A stretch of 64,000 nt of DNA, taken from positions 124,001-188,000 of the forward strand of contig CAYHEC010000001.1 in NCBI GenBank assembly GCA_964355675.1, given 5' to 3'. The notes under the pieces are model-generated. The model was given only the letters and a program-made list of their open reading frames with translations. It ran no database searches and had not been told where the DNA came from. This DNA is from CAMBDS01 sp964355675. GTDB taxonomy: Bacteria > Electryoneota > AABM5-125-24 > Hatepunaeales > Hatepunaeaceae. The position numbers and the translations under genes are program-made. Shown in pieces: positions 46,238-55,180 of this stretch. The number at the start of each line of letters is the position of its first letter. The first letter of the stretch is position 1.

Positions 46238-47644
46238 TCACCTGAATTTTAATGCAAGTTCGGCGACTCGATAGGCGTCCTTGGCTGTGCCATTGACCGA
46301 TACGCCACGATATGCCGCCCCAGTGAAGAATAATCCGGGCAATTCCTGTTCCAGTTTATCGGCATTTGAAACACGTTCAAGATGGCCGACATTATACTGA
46401 GCGATACCACGGGAGTGCCGGTAAAGCTTTTTAAATATCGGTTCTCCACTCACTCCCATTACAGTCAGATGGTCTTTCTGCGCAATTTTGTGTAAATCAC
46501 CTTCTGTAACATTCACGATCCCTGGGTCGTGTGCCCCGCCGATAATGGTCCGTAGCAGTCGCCTTCCTGTCGGCGCTTGACCGGGGAAGATCTGATCACT
46601 CCACAGGGTTCCGAGTGAACGCAATGATTCACATCTCGGAATTAAAACTCCGAATCCGTTCAACGGATTTGTCAATTGATTGTCCGAATAACCATAGCAA
46701 ACAACATCGACAGGAGCATAGGAAATGCCACTCAGAGCTTTAGCTACCTCGGGAGCCATTTTTGTAATGATCTCACTTGCTGTATAAGACGGTACGGCAA
46801 GAACAACAACGTCTGCTAAAAATGTCTTGTCTATGGAACGAACGAGGAATCGTCCATTAATCTTTTCTAAACCAATTACTTCGGTATCAGTCTGAATCGA
46901 AGATTGTAGTTGGCGGGCAAGTTCATCAGTCAACTGTCCCATTCCTTGCCGAAAGGTATGCAGAGTCGCACCCGGTCCGGCTGGACCGCCTGTCTTACCC
47001 CCTTTTTTCCTCGCTTCTTTATGCTTGGCAATCAGTGCCCGGAAAAGCCCTCCGTAATCACGCTCCATTTCAACCATTTTGGGAAAGATAGCTTTAAGCG
47101 ACAGCTCGGCCGTATTCCCGGCAAATATCCCTGAAACCATTGGATCAAGCAAGTATTTGGCGAAGACTTTTCCCAGCCGCCGTTCGCCGAAAGATTTCAC
47201 TGTTTCATCAACTCCATCCTTCCGGGCAGGAATGGCGATTTCCATCGCCATACGCAGTTTGGCTGAAAACGGAACAATATTTGATCTTAGAAATGCCGGG
47301 GGAGTCATAGGAACCGGTCGCATCTTTCCTGTGTGATAAATGAAGCGTCGCGAAGATGCTTCGCTTGCCCGAATGAGTTCCGCCTCCATTCCCAGGCTTT
47401 TCACTAAATTGAGCGTTGCTGGTTCGTTATCAAGAAAACCATTGGGCCCCCACTCGCAAAGATAACCCTCAATATTGTCAGTTCGAGTGGCTCCCCCATG
47501 ACGTGGACCAGCCTCCAATATCTTTAACTCGATGCTCCGCCCCATCTTATGGGCGGCTTGATTGATTAGCCATGCGGTCGAAAGACCAGCTACGCCTGCA
47601 CCTACAACGACAACAGATAGAATTTCATCTTTTATTTCAAGCAC
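46238..47644 (-). CDS. hemY: Protoporphyrinogen (or coproporphyrinogen) oxidase, HemY type
   Basis: FAD enzyme. The Rossmann motif VVVVGAGVAGLSTAWLI opens the protein and the C-terminal GLFFTGAAYRGVSVNGTAKDAY closes it. The longest frame starts at 47698 and overlaps hemH by 62 bases, which is unlikely. A GTG at 47644 gives a normal start, an 8-base overlap and 468 residues. The HemN-HemY-HemH set suits the classical protoporphyrin route, but HemY-type enzymes can also act on coproporphyrinogen. Confidence 0.85.
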   Translation of the reverse strand: MLEIKDEILSVVVVGAGVAGLSTAWLINQAAHKMGRSIELKILEAGPRHGGATRTDNIEGYLCEWGPNGFLDNEPATLNLVKSLGMEAELIRASEASSRRFIYHTGKMRPVPMTPPAFLRSNIVPFSAKLRMAMEIAIPARKDGVDETVKSFGERRLGKVFAKYLLDPMVSGIFAGNTAELSLKAIFPKMVEMERDYGGLFRALIAKHKEARKKGGKTGGPAGPGATLHTFRQGMGQLTDELARQLQSSIQTDTEVIGLEKINGRFLVRSIDKTFLADVVVLAVPSYTASEIITKMAPEVAKALSGISYAPVDVVCYGYSDNQLTNPLNGFGVLIPRCESLRSLGTLWSDQIFPGQAPTGRRLLRTIIGGAHDPGIVNVTEGDLHKIAQKDHLTVMGVSGEPIFKKLYRHSRGIAQYNVGHLERVSNADKLEQELPGLFFTGAAYRGVSVNGTAKDAYRVAELALKFR

Positions 47645-48590
47645 TTCGTACAGCACTAAGTAACTTGTAGATAAATTTGACGAAGAGCGGATTATCATTG
47701 AAGGAGGGGACTCGCGTTACCTTCGAGACTCCCATTTGCTTTAACGAATCAATCGCAACTATATCGAGATCGTAGAGCGTTTCAAGGCAGTCAAACACAA
47801 AACTGACCTGCATAATGACAATAGGTTCCGGCGTCTCTCCAAGGCGACTCAACTCATCCTCAAGATATGGCCCCAGCCATTTTACCGGTCCGAGACGGCT
47901 ACTATAGGCAAGCGACCATTCCACCCCTTCTGGCAGGCTGGCTCCTAACTTGTGTGCTGTATGCTCAACCTGCTGAGGATACCGGTCGCCTCGGCGGACA
48001 TCGCTAATCGGAATACCATGGGCAACGAAGAGCACCCGCGCACCAACGCCGGCATTCTTGAGAGCCTGATGCAAATAGTCTCGTTGAATGTTTAGAAGTT
48101 CAATATCCGATCCCCAGACAGGAATTTCGATTAAATGCACATTCAATTTTTTGCATTCATCTTTGGCAAGGGCTGAAATGGAGCCGGTCATTGCCCGTGT
48201 ATAATGAGGGAAAAGCGGGAAAATAATGACATCATCAAAGCCATCATCTTTGAAAGAACTCAGTACTTCCGGAATCGTTGGCGAACAATATCTGAAGGCA
48301 TACTCGATCCGAATATAATCATTAGTTTCGGATTTGAATTCCTTTCTCAATGCCTGAACGATAATTTCAGACCACTTTGCCAGTGGCGATCCACCTCCAA
48401 TTAGTCGGTATCGTTCTATGACTTTTTTAAGTCTTATTCGAACAATCAGCCTGCTAAGCGGATAACGCAACACAGTCGGCATACCGAGGATAAACGGATC
48501 TTCAAGTATAGCGGTAAGAAAGGGCTTAACTCCTTTCAAATCAGAAGGTCCACCCATATTAACCAACAATATTCCTTGTCGCGCGCTCAA
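47637..48590 (-). CDS. hemH: Ferrochelatase
   Basis: 317 residues. Inserts iron into porphyrin. N-terminal GILLVNMGGPSD, catalytic H191 (VLFVAHGIPISD) and C-terminal VSFVFDCLETLYDLDI. Start TTG at 48590, 5 bp after hemN. Overlaps hemY. Confidence 0.95.
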   Translation of the reverse strand: MSARQGILLVNMGGPSDLKGVKPFLTAILEDPFILGMPTVLRYPLSRLIVRIRLKKVIERYRLIGGGSPLAKWSEIIVQALRKEFKSETNDYIRIEYAFRYCSPTIPEVLSSFKDDGFDDVIIFPLFPHYTRAMTGSISALAKDECKKLNVHLIEIPVWGSDIELLNIQRDYLHQALKNAGVGARVLFVAHGIPISDVRRGDRYPQQVEHTAHKLGASLPEGVEWSLAYSSRLGPVKWLGPYLEDELSRLGETPEPIVIMQVSFVFDCLETLYDLDIVAIDSLKQMGVSKVTRVPSFNDNPLFVKFIYKLLSAVRSA

Positions 48591-48595
48591 TCGTA

Positions 48596-50008
48596 TTAAA
48601 TCGTCCGTGAAAAATTGGTTTCCGTTTGCTTCGGAAGATACTGGTCGAAAGGCATGGCTAAATTCCTTAAGAAAAGTCGGCCAATTTCCGTCACATTATA
48701 CCCACCTTCGGGACGTTTCGTGATGAGTCCTTCCGTTTCGAATGGTGATAGCGACGACATTGCCAAATTGAGAGATTCTGCTATACTCTTATCGGCTTGA
48801 AAGGCTTCCGGAGGTATCCTCACGATCAAGTTACACATCAAATCGTTGATTACCGATTTCCGAATGCGGTCTTCTTCACTGAGAAAACAACCTTTGGAGA
48901 TAGCCCATTTGTCCAGCTCAATTAGTTGATTGTAATCCTCTGGAAGAGTTATGTTCTGCACGAACAATTCAGCAAACTCACTTATTGAGGATGCTCCGAA
49001 GCCAATCATCTCCAGCCCGCGAATATCTGTATAACCCATGAAGTTCCGCCACATCGTTCCCTTGTGTTGCGCAACGGATAATTTATCGTCGGGGAGGGCA
49101 AAATGATCGATACCGATGGCGTTATATCCATTTGAGGTAAAGAAGGCGTTGGCATCGAGTAACATTCCGAGTCTTTGGCGGGGTTCGGGCAGAGCGCTTT
49201 CGTCGATTGCGCGTTGATGTTTAGTCTTTTCAGGAAGATGGGCGTAACCGAAACAGGCAAGTCTATCCGGTCGTAGAGTGAGCACTTGCTCCAAAGTGGA
49301 TAGCCATGTAGCTCTTGTCTGATGAGGAAGACCGTAAATTAGATCGATGTTTGTCGAAGTGAATCCAATCTCTCGACATTGAGCAATGAATTCATTCATC
49401 TGCTCAAAAGAGTATTCACGCATCACAGATTTCTGCACTATCGGATCGAGATCTTGAAGACCTATTGATATTCGCCGAAATCCGTGTTCGACAAGGAGCT
49501 TCAAATGTTCTTTGGTGGTGACACGCGGATCAACTTCTACAGAAAGCTCCGCTCCGTTTACCGGCGGTATCCTTTTGATAAGAAAATCGAGCAGTTCCGC
49601 TAACAAATATGGCGGAGTGTGGGTCGGCGTCCCGCCGCCTAAATGGAGCCACTGGCAACCGATTCGCCCCTGCATAATTTGAGTGGCCTTTTCGATTTCG
49701 CGTTCGATGGCTGAGATATAGTTGACAATTCGCTCGCGGTTGTGAGTGATGTAGCTATTGCATCCACAAAAAAGGCAACGTTTATTGCAAAAAGGAAGAT
49801 GAAGGTAAACTGCTATCGGGTCGCCAGTTGAGGCTGTTCGATCTAAAGCATTTTCGAATTCTATCGATGGGAAGTCCGATTTCCAGACTGGTACGGTTGG
49901 GTAGGACGTGTATCGAGGCCCGCGTACATCCAGACGCTCCGCCAATTCAAAAAGTCTTTCTTCTGAAATCCCGCCTAAATGTGGTAAACGGCTGTCAAAC
50001 GCCCTCAT
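48596..50008 (-). CDS. hemN: Oxygen-independent coproporphyrinogen III oxidase
   Basis: 470 residues from ATG 50008, which overlaps the hemE stop as ATGA. An ATG at 50035 is possible but overlaps by 31 bases. Radical SAM cluster C74-x3-C78-x2-C81 (PFCNKRCLFCGC) follows a HemN-typical RGPRYTSYPT. Decarboxylates two propionates anaerobically. The C-terminal HemN domain (PRQRLGML, GFGASSISE) is present. Confidence 0.93.
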   Translation of the reverse strand: MRAFDSRLPHLGGISEERLFELAERLDVRGPRYTSYPTVPVWKSDFPSIEFENALDRTASTGDPIAVYLHLPFCNKRCLFCGCNSYITHNRERIVNYISAIEREIEKATQIMQGRIGCQWLHLGGGTPTHTPPYLLAELLDFLIKRIPPVNGAELSVEVDPRVTTKEHLKLLVEHGFRRISIGLQDLDPIVQKSVMREYSFEQMNEFIAQCREIGFTSTNIDLIYGLPHQTRATWLSTLEQVLTLRPDRLACFGYAHLPEKTKHQRAIDESALPEPRQRLGMLLDANAFFTSNGYNAIGIDHFALPDDKLSVAQHKGTMWRNFMGYTDIRGLEMIGFGASSISEFAELFVQNITLPEDYNQLIELDKWAISKGCFLSEEDRIRKSVINDLMCNLIVRIPPEAFQADKSIAESLNLAMSSLSPFETEGLITKRPEGGYNVTEIGRLFLRNLAMPFDQYLPKQTETNFSRTI

Positions 50009-51078
50009 GTGACCGTTGGTATGTATTTTGTGCATCTAATTTCGTCAATAAGGTATTCGACCGATTCGATTGGCGTATTCGGTAGAATGCCATGTCCAAG
50101 ATTAAAGATATGCCCCCCCTGACTTCCAGCATCTTCCAGAACTCGTCTCGTCTCCCTGCGAATGTTCATTTCATTTCCAAACAACGCTGTCGGATCGAGA
50201 TTTCCCTGAACTGCGATGTTTGATCCCAAAACGCTCCGTGCATCTGCAATATTCATTCGCCAGTCTAACCCCGCGACGGTTGCCCCTGTCTCTTTCACTT
50301 CGTTTAATAAATGGCCGCCATCTTTCACAAAATACGTCATCGGAACACCAAGTGATTGCAGGTTTGTGAAAATTGTCTTTAATACTGGCAAATTGTGTGC
50401 CCGAAACTCATGCCTTGCGAGTACGCCCCCCCAAGTATCGAAGACTTGGATAGCATCTGCACCAGCTTCGACCATCGCCGTAAGCGTCAGAACGATCGTG
50501 TTCCCAAATTTTTCAAGCATCGACCTAAACAGATCTGGCTCTCGGTACATCATCGTTTTCAGATTGACAAATGGATCAGGTCTGCCTCCTTCTACCCAAT
50601 AGCTCGCTAATGTGAACGGCGCACCGGTAAAGCCGATCAAAGCCGTCTTCTCGGGTAACTCCCTGCGGATGATTTTTATCGCCGTAAGCACATTCTTAAT
50701 ATCTTTTTCTGGCTCGATTGGGCGCATAGATTTGATATCATCAGCAGTTCGAATTCTGTTGGCAATTCGTGGGCCGGAACCTTCATCGAAGCTAAGATCG
50801 GCTCCCATTGGTACAAGAGGTATCAGAATATCGCTGAACAAGATTGAGGCGTCAAAATCAAATCGGCGAATCGGTTGGAGGGTTACCTCAGCGGCAATTT
50901 CCGGAATATTGCAGACTTCGAGAAATGAATACCGCGACCGAACTTCGCGGTATTCAGGGAGGTATCGCCCCGCCTGTCTCATAAGCCATACCGGCGCGTG
51001 GTCAGTCTTTTCGCTCCGAGTGGCTTTTAAATAAAGTGAATTTGCTCTTCTATTTACAGAAGTTAAGTGATTCGAGAT
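50005..51078 (-). CDS. hemE: Uroporphyrinogen decarboxylase with probable ATC start codon
   Basis: The first ATG is at 50982 and gives 325 residues beginning MRQAGRYLPEY, which is the middle of the usual N-terminal signature. In frame upstream the sequence reads SLYLKATRSEKTDHAPVWL (residues 14-32), clearly matching HemE of other bacteria (for example FLKAARGEKADHTPVWYMRQAGR of Bacillus). There is no ATG, GTG or TTG before the in-frame stop. AGGGAG (51091-51086) stands seven bases before an ATC at 51078-51076, which I take as the start (357 residues, the family length). A sequencing error changing ATG to ATC cannot be excluded. Cytoplasmic enzyme that decarboxylates uroporphyrinogen III. Confidence 0.9.
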   Translation of the reverse strand: MSNHLTSVNRRANSLYLKATRSEKTDHAPVWLMRQAGRYLPEYREVRSRYSFLEVCNIPEIAAEVTLQPIRRFDFDASILFSDILIPLVPMGADLSFDEGSGPRIANRIRTADDIKSMRPIEPEKDIKNVLTAIKIIRRELPEKTALIGFTGAPFTLASYWVEGGRPDPFVNLKTMMYREPDLFRSMLEKFGNTIVLTLTAMVEAGADAIQVFDTWGGVLARHEFRAHNLPVLKTIFTNLQSLGVPMTYFVKDGGHLLNEVKETGATVAGLDWRMNIADARSVLGSNIAVQGNLDPTALFGNEMNIRRETRRVLEDAGSQGGHIFNLGHGILPNTPIESVEYLIDEIRCTKYIPTVT

Positions 51079-51130
51079 GGTATTTCTCCCTGAAATGGAA
51101 TTTCAATAAGAAGTTGATTTCTGTCGTTGT

Positions 51131-51865
51131 TCAATTAACACGTTTGAATGAGGTAACCGACAAGATGGCATTGACGCAGTCATCTACCGAAGGCGTCTTG
51201 GCAGTGATTATTGTCTTCCAACCATGATCTATCATCGATCTGGCAGTAGTTTTCCCAATAGCGATGCCAGGTTTATTAGTTATACGTTCTATTCGTGACA
51301 ATGAAACTACCGCCGTTGGCGCCGCCAGGAATAGAGCGTCAAAATCTCCTTTTTCAGCGAAATCAATCTCAAGCTTTTTTAGATCGAGAGGTATGGTTTC
51401 ATAAATCGGCCATTTCTCGACCATGATTCCCTGTTTCGACAAATCATCCTGCAAATTGCTGGCAGTTTCCCGCGCGGATGGCCACAGAATTGGTGACGCA
51501 TCTTGACCATATTGCTCAATAATTTGTCTTCCTAGCGTTTCGCCGCCCTCATGACCCACTATCTCAGGAAGTCGGCCAAATTGTTCACCCACCACTTCCA
51601 TCGTTCTTTTTCCTACAGCCATTATCATTAGATTTCCAGGGAGTGACATATCTGTCGAAGTGAATAGTTCAGCAGTGATTTTTACTGCGCGAGCGCTTGT
51701 AAAAAGAATACTCCTAAAATTATTTGGGTTTGGAATCTTCGTATTTGGGGCGATGATTTTGATTTCTGTGACTGGAAAACAGATACCAGTGACGCCATGC
51801 TCCGCCAACTTTTTGATAATACCAGCCGACTGAAAAGGCTCCCTGGTAATCAGTACGCGCGGCAA
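51131..51865 (-). CDS. hemD: Uroporphyrinogen-III synthase
   Basis: 244 residues. Poorly conserved family, recognised by VLITREP at the N-terminus, ILFTSARAVKI, LWPSARETASNL and the order next to hemC. Closes hydroxymethylbilane with ring inversion. TTG start at 51865. The 52-base gap to hemE carries the hemE Shine-Dalgarno. Confidence 0.88.
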   Translation of the reverse strand: MPRVLITREPFQSAGIIKKLAEHGVTGICFPVTEIKIIAPNTKIPNPNNFRSILFTSARAVKITAELFTSTDMSLPGNLMIMAVGKRTMEVVGEQFGRLPEIVGHEGGETLGRQIIEQYGQDASPILWPSARETASNLQDDLSKQGIMVEKWPIYETIPLDLKKLEIDFAEKGDFDALFLAAPTAVVSLSRIERITNKPGIAIGKTTARSMIDHGWKTIITAKTPSVDDCVNAILSVTSFKRVN

Positions 51866-51868
51866 AAC

Positions 51869-52756
51869 CTATCCTCCCTTTAGCATCAAGGCTTTGTACG
51901 CGCGCTCGACCAAATCCAGTTCGTCGGTTCCGCTATGCATAGTCCAAGCCGGCTTGGAACTCCCGCCCCAAAAAGCGTAAAGCATCCACTCATTCGATAC
52001 CCGGCTTGCCCATGCTCCAAGCGGCAAACTGCACCCACCACCAAATTTTGTGAGTAACGCCCGCTCAATAACCGTCGCTTCAGCCGTCATCTCATGATTG
52101 AGGATTTTCTTGACATCTGGAATAAACGGATCGTCAGATCTCATTTCAATTGCCAAAGCACCCTGCCCCGGACTGGGTACAAACATTTCGGGCTCAAGTC
52201 GAACAACCTTGTAAGCGCTAAGGTTCAACCCAAGTCTGTTAACGCCAGCATTTGCCAGAATGATAGCGTCATAGTACCCTTGATAGAGTTTATCCAATCG
52301 TGTCGGGACATTTCCACGAAGATCTTTGACCTGCAAATCTGGGCGTAAGGCTTTGATCTGGGTAGATCGTCTCACTGCGCTGGTTCCAACGACTCCATTC
52401 TGAATTATTTTTATAAATTCATCACTATCGTTAAATTTATCCGGACGAATTATCAGCAGGTCAGCACAATTCTCCCGTTCGGTCACAGCAACGATCTTCA
52501 AGCCATCAGGTTGTAAAGTTGCAACATCCTTGAACGAATGGACCGCTAAATCGATCTTATTAGCGTATAACGCTTCTTCGATTTCTTTGGTGAATACTCC
52601 CTGAGCGCCGAGTTGGTTCAATGGGACATCCTGAATACGATCGCCAAGTGTGCTGATAATAATCATTTCAGTCTTGAACCCGGCGGCGTTCAAATGGGAT
52701 TCAATCATCCGCGCTTGCGCTTGGGCAAGGTCGCTTCCTCGAGCTCCGATGCGCAT
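51869..52756 (-). CDS. hemC: Porphobilinogen deaminase (hydroxymethylbilane synthase)
   Basis: 295 residues. Polymerises four porphobilinogens. Dipyrromethane cofactor cysteine C242 (FGGGCSLPLGAWA) and catalytic D77 (VHSFKDVAT). First gene of the heme cluster, with a promoter at 52791-52819 and AGGT about eight bases upstream of the ATG. Confidence 0.96.
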   Translation of the reverse strand: MRIGARGSDLAQAQARMIESHLNAAGFKTEMIIISTLGDRIQDVPLNQLGAQGVFTKEIEEALYANKIDLAVHSFKDVATLQPDGLKIVAVTERENCADLLIIRPDKFNDSDEFIKIIQNGVVGTSAVRRSTQIKALRPDLQVKDLRGNVPTRLDKLYQGYYDAIILANAGVNRLGLNLSAYKVVRLEPEMFVPSPGQGALAIEMRSDDPFIPDVKKILNHEMTAEATVIERALLTKFGGGCSLPLGAWASRVSNEWMLYAFWGGSSKPAWTMHSGTDELDLVERAYKALMLKGG

Positions 52757-52790
52757 ATTAAATAACCTGAATTGGGTTCTCGTAAAATGT

Positions 52791-52819
52791 AAAATACTTC
52801 TTTGTCACGATTGAGTCAA
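52791..52819 (-). promoter_or_regulatory. Promoter of the hem operon
   Basis: Minus strand: TTGACT (52819-52814), a 17-bp spacer and TATTTT (52796-52791), leader about 28 bases to hemC. Confidence 0.7.
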
Positions 52820-52919
52820 AGAAGAATAGAGGCAGATTAGAAATGATTTGCTTGAAAGAAGAAATGCGGGAGACATCTTAAATAATTGAATATTGATATA
52901 TTACACACAAATAATATTG

Positions 52920-53465
52920 TCATTTACCATAAGCCCTTACCTCGGTTAGTCGTACTCGACCACCGGGAGGAATCTTAAAAGTAAATTTGAACGTAAGAGG
53001 AATTCCGTCTTCAGTGAAAAGAACATGCGGAGCGGCTTGCCAGTCAGAATCGGGATGGTAAGGTGCATTCTGCCAGTGAATTCCATCACTCGATACATAG
53101 AATTGGATAACGGTATTCCCAGAAACTCCGCCCCGCCACAAGAATGTGAGATTCTTCTTCTGACCAAACGAAATCCTTCCGTTGTAGGTTATCGATGCAG
53201 TCAGGGTGTCTGATGATTCATTTTCACCTAATAAAACACCGTTGACGACCGTTGCAGGCAATTCAACAAGCCAGCGAGTCGAAATACTGCTCTGAAAAAA
53301 CATTGTTCCATAGACCGCAAGGTTTCCTCCGCCATTATTTCCCCCTTGTCCGGTTGTATCGGGATTGTTGGAAGATGTTGGGCTTCTTGGATTGGAATCA
53401 CATCCTATTGTAACCAAACTTCCGACTAAAATAAAAATCGACAAGATCGTTAAATTGAATCTCAC
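52920..53465 (-). CDS. Putative lipoprotein, function unknown
   Basis: From GTG 53465 the protein has 181 residues with a lipoprotein signal VRFNLTILSIFILVGSLVTIGC (lipidated C22). ATGs at 53516 and 53504 give a long N-region overlapping the PHP gene, so I prefer the GTG. The mature part begins with a Ser/Asn/Gly-rich linker (TSSNNPDTTGQGGNNGGG), then a beta-rich domain (TLTASITYNGRISFGQ, NTVIQFYVSSDGIHWQNAP). No family recognised. Last gene of the glmS group. Confidence 0.65.
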   Translation of the reverse strand: MRFNLTILSIFILVGSLVTIGCDSNPRSPTSSNNPDTTGQGGNNGGGNLAVYGTMFFQSSISTRWLVELPATVVNGVLLGENESSDTLTASITYNGRISFGQKKNLTFLWRGGVSGNTVIQFYVSSDGIHWQNAPYHPDSDWQAAPHVLFTEDGIPLTFKFTFKIPPGGRVRLTEVRAYGK

Positions 53466-53475
53466 CAATTGGTAA

Positions 53476-54339
53476 TCAAGTGACCTTGGATGTTCTAATC
53501 TCATGAATTCGCTCACTTAGTTGAAAGTAACACTCATCACCAACCTGTTCGCCTTGAGGTCCCTGCCCCATTTCTACCCCTGGCCGATAGATGCCGTGAA
53601 AATCAGACCCTCCGGTTACGACCATGTGATGGTTTGAGGCTATTCTTCGAAGTTCATCTCTCTGCGAAATAGAATGCGCCGAATAGTCGGTTTCAATTCC
53701 ATCCAAACCACTCTTCTTCCATTCTGGAAGCCTTCCGATCAGCGAGTTTAAATTCTTTCCATGTAATCCCGGATGCGCCCAAATAGTCGCGCCACCTGCT
53801 TGGTGGATCAGATCGCATGCCTCGATCAATGAAAGTCGGCGTCTTTCAAAGTAGGCAGAACTTCCTCGTCTAAGTAATTTTGAAAAGGCTTCGCTTATCG
53901 ATTCGACCTGACCAGATTTGACAAGCTCGGCCGCAATATGTGGTCTTCCCATGACGCCATTTCTGGCGAACTGAAGAACCCTTTCAAATGTGATATCGTA
54001 GCCAATCTCTTGCAACCGATTAATAATCATTTTATTACGAGTATGGCGTGATTTTTTCAGGTCGATGAGTACAGATTTAAGCAGGATATCGTCATGGTGG
54101 AAACCATATCCGAGTAAGTGAAGCGATCCTCCGCCATAATCGACTGATAACTCGATGCCAGAAAGTGTAACGATCCCACTTCGTTTGCCTTCAAAACCAA
54201 ATTCATCTAATCCTTCGACGGTATCATGATCGGTAAGCGCAAGCACTTCAATTTGAAGAGAAACAGCTTGTTGAACTAATTCAAGAGGCGTCAGAGATCC
54301 ATCGGAAGCAGTTGAGTGGGTATGTAGATCAATCCTCAA
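53476..54339 (-). CDS. PHP-domain phosphoesterase (TrpH/RNase AM-like)
   Basis: 287 residues if started at TTG 54339 (LRIDLHTHSTASDG). The longer frame (54402) overlaps kdsA by 55 bases and adds an unconserved N-terminus. PHP motifs: DLHTHSTASDG, ALTDHDTVEG, IWAHPGLHG and GGSDFHG. These bind a metal trinuclear site. Relatives degrade pAp-type nucleotides or trim RNA 5' ends. It starts 8 bp after kdsA. Confidence 0.82.
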   Translation of the reverse strand: MRIDLHTHSTASDGSLTPLELVQQAVSLQIEVLALTDHDTVEGLDEFGFEGKRSGIVTLSGIELSVDYGGGSLHLLGYGFHHDDILLKSVLIDLKKSRHTRNKMIINRLQEIGYDITFERVLQFARNGVMGRPHIAAELVKSGQVESISEAFSKLLRRGSSAYFERRRLSLIEACDLIHQAGGATIWAHPGLHGKNLNSLIGRLPEWKKSGLDGIETDYSAHSISQRDELRRIASNHHMVVTGGSDFHGIYRPGVEMGQGPQGEQVGDECYFQLSERIHEIRTSKVT

Positions 54340-54347
54340 ATAATGAA

Positions 54348-55172
54348 TCAGCCAGTGATTTTTGAAATATCGATAAACTTGCGAAGCGCGGGTTCGAGAC
54401 ACGCGAGGGCAATCATGTTAGGACCGTCAGAGAGGGCTTTGTCGGGATCCTCGTGAGTTTCAATGAATAGTCCATCCACTCCGACTGCGGCGGCGGCCGC
54501 GGCGAGATAAGGGGCGAGCGCTCGATCACCGCCGGTCTTTCCTCCGGCACTGCTGGGCGTTTGAACAGAGTGTGTGGCGTCAAAAACTACTGGCCAACCT
54601 ATTTCGCGCATCTTAACGATACCCGCAAAATCAACCACAAGTCGATGGTACCCGAATGATGACCCGCGTTCAGTAATTATTACCCTGTCACCACCGGCAT
54701 TTTGGACCTTTTCGACGAGAAAGGGAATATCATCGGGAGCCAGCCACTGCCCTTTCTTGATGTTCACGGTTTTTCCTGTTTTGCCTGCGGCCTCTAACAG
54801 GTCAGTTTGTCGGCAAAGAAAAGCAGGTATTTGAACAACATCAACAAGGTTTCCCACAGCTTCAATTTCAGCTACCGAGTGGGCGTCGGTAAGAAGAGCG
54901 ACTCCGAATTCGCGTTTGACGTGTGCGAGGATTTCCAAACCTTCATCAAGACCAGGTCCGCGAAAGCTTCTCGCTGAGGTGCGGTTTGCTTTATCGTAGG
55001 AAGATTTAAAAATGAAAGGCAAGTCAATGCGTCCAGTCAATTCAACCAGAAATTCGGCGTGCCTCAAGATCATTTCTAATCCTTCGATCACGCAAGGTCC
55101 CGCGATTAATATCGGTGGATTTCCTCCACCGATTTTTATCCCGGGAGCGATTTCAAAAGCATAGGTGTTCAA
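54348..55172 (-). CDS. kdsA: 3-deoxy-8-phosphooctulonate (KDO-8-P) synthase
   Basis: 274 residues. IAGPCVIEGLEM at the N-terminus, FKSSYDKANRTS and KGQWLAPDD, then DATHSVQTPS. Condenses arabinose-5-phosphate with PEP for the inner core of LPS. TTG start at 55172, 8 bp after glmS. Evidence that the cell has an LPS outer membrane. Confidence 0.95.
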   Translation of the reverse strand: MNTYAFEIAPGIKIGGGNPPILIAGPCVIEGLEMILRHAEFLVELTGRIDLPFIFKSSYDKANRTSARSFRGPGLDEGLEILAHVKREFGVALLTDAHSVAEIEAVGNLVDVVQIPAFLCRQTDLLEAAGKTGKTVNIKKGQWLAPDDIPFLVEKVQNAGGDRVIITERGSSFGYHRLVVDFAGIVKMREIGWPVVFDATHSVQTPSSAGGKTGGDRALAPYLAAAAAAVGVDGLFIETHEDPDKALSDGPNMIALACLEPALRKFIDISKITG

Positions 55173-55180
55173 ACGAATTC

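Noticed and set aside
46238..47698. hemY starting at ATG 47698
   Set aside because: It requires a 62-base overlap with hemH and adds residues before the FAD motif that are not conserved.
50005..50982. hemE starting at ATG 50982
   Set aside because: It would drop a conserved N-terminal segment that is clearly present in frame upstream.
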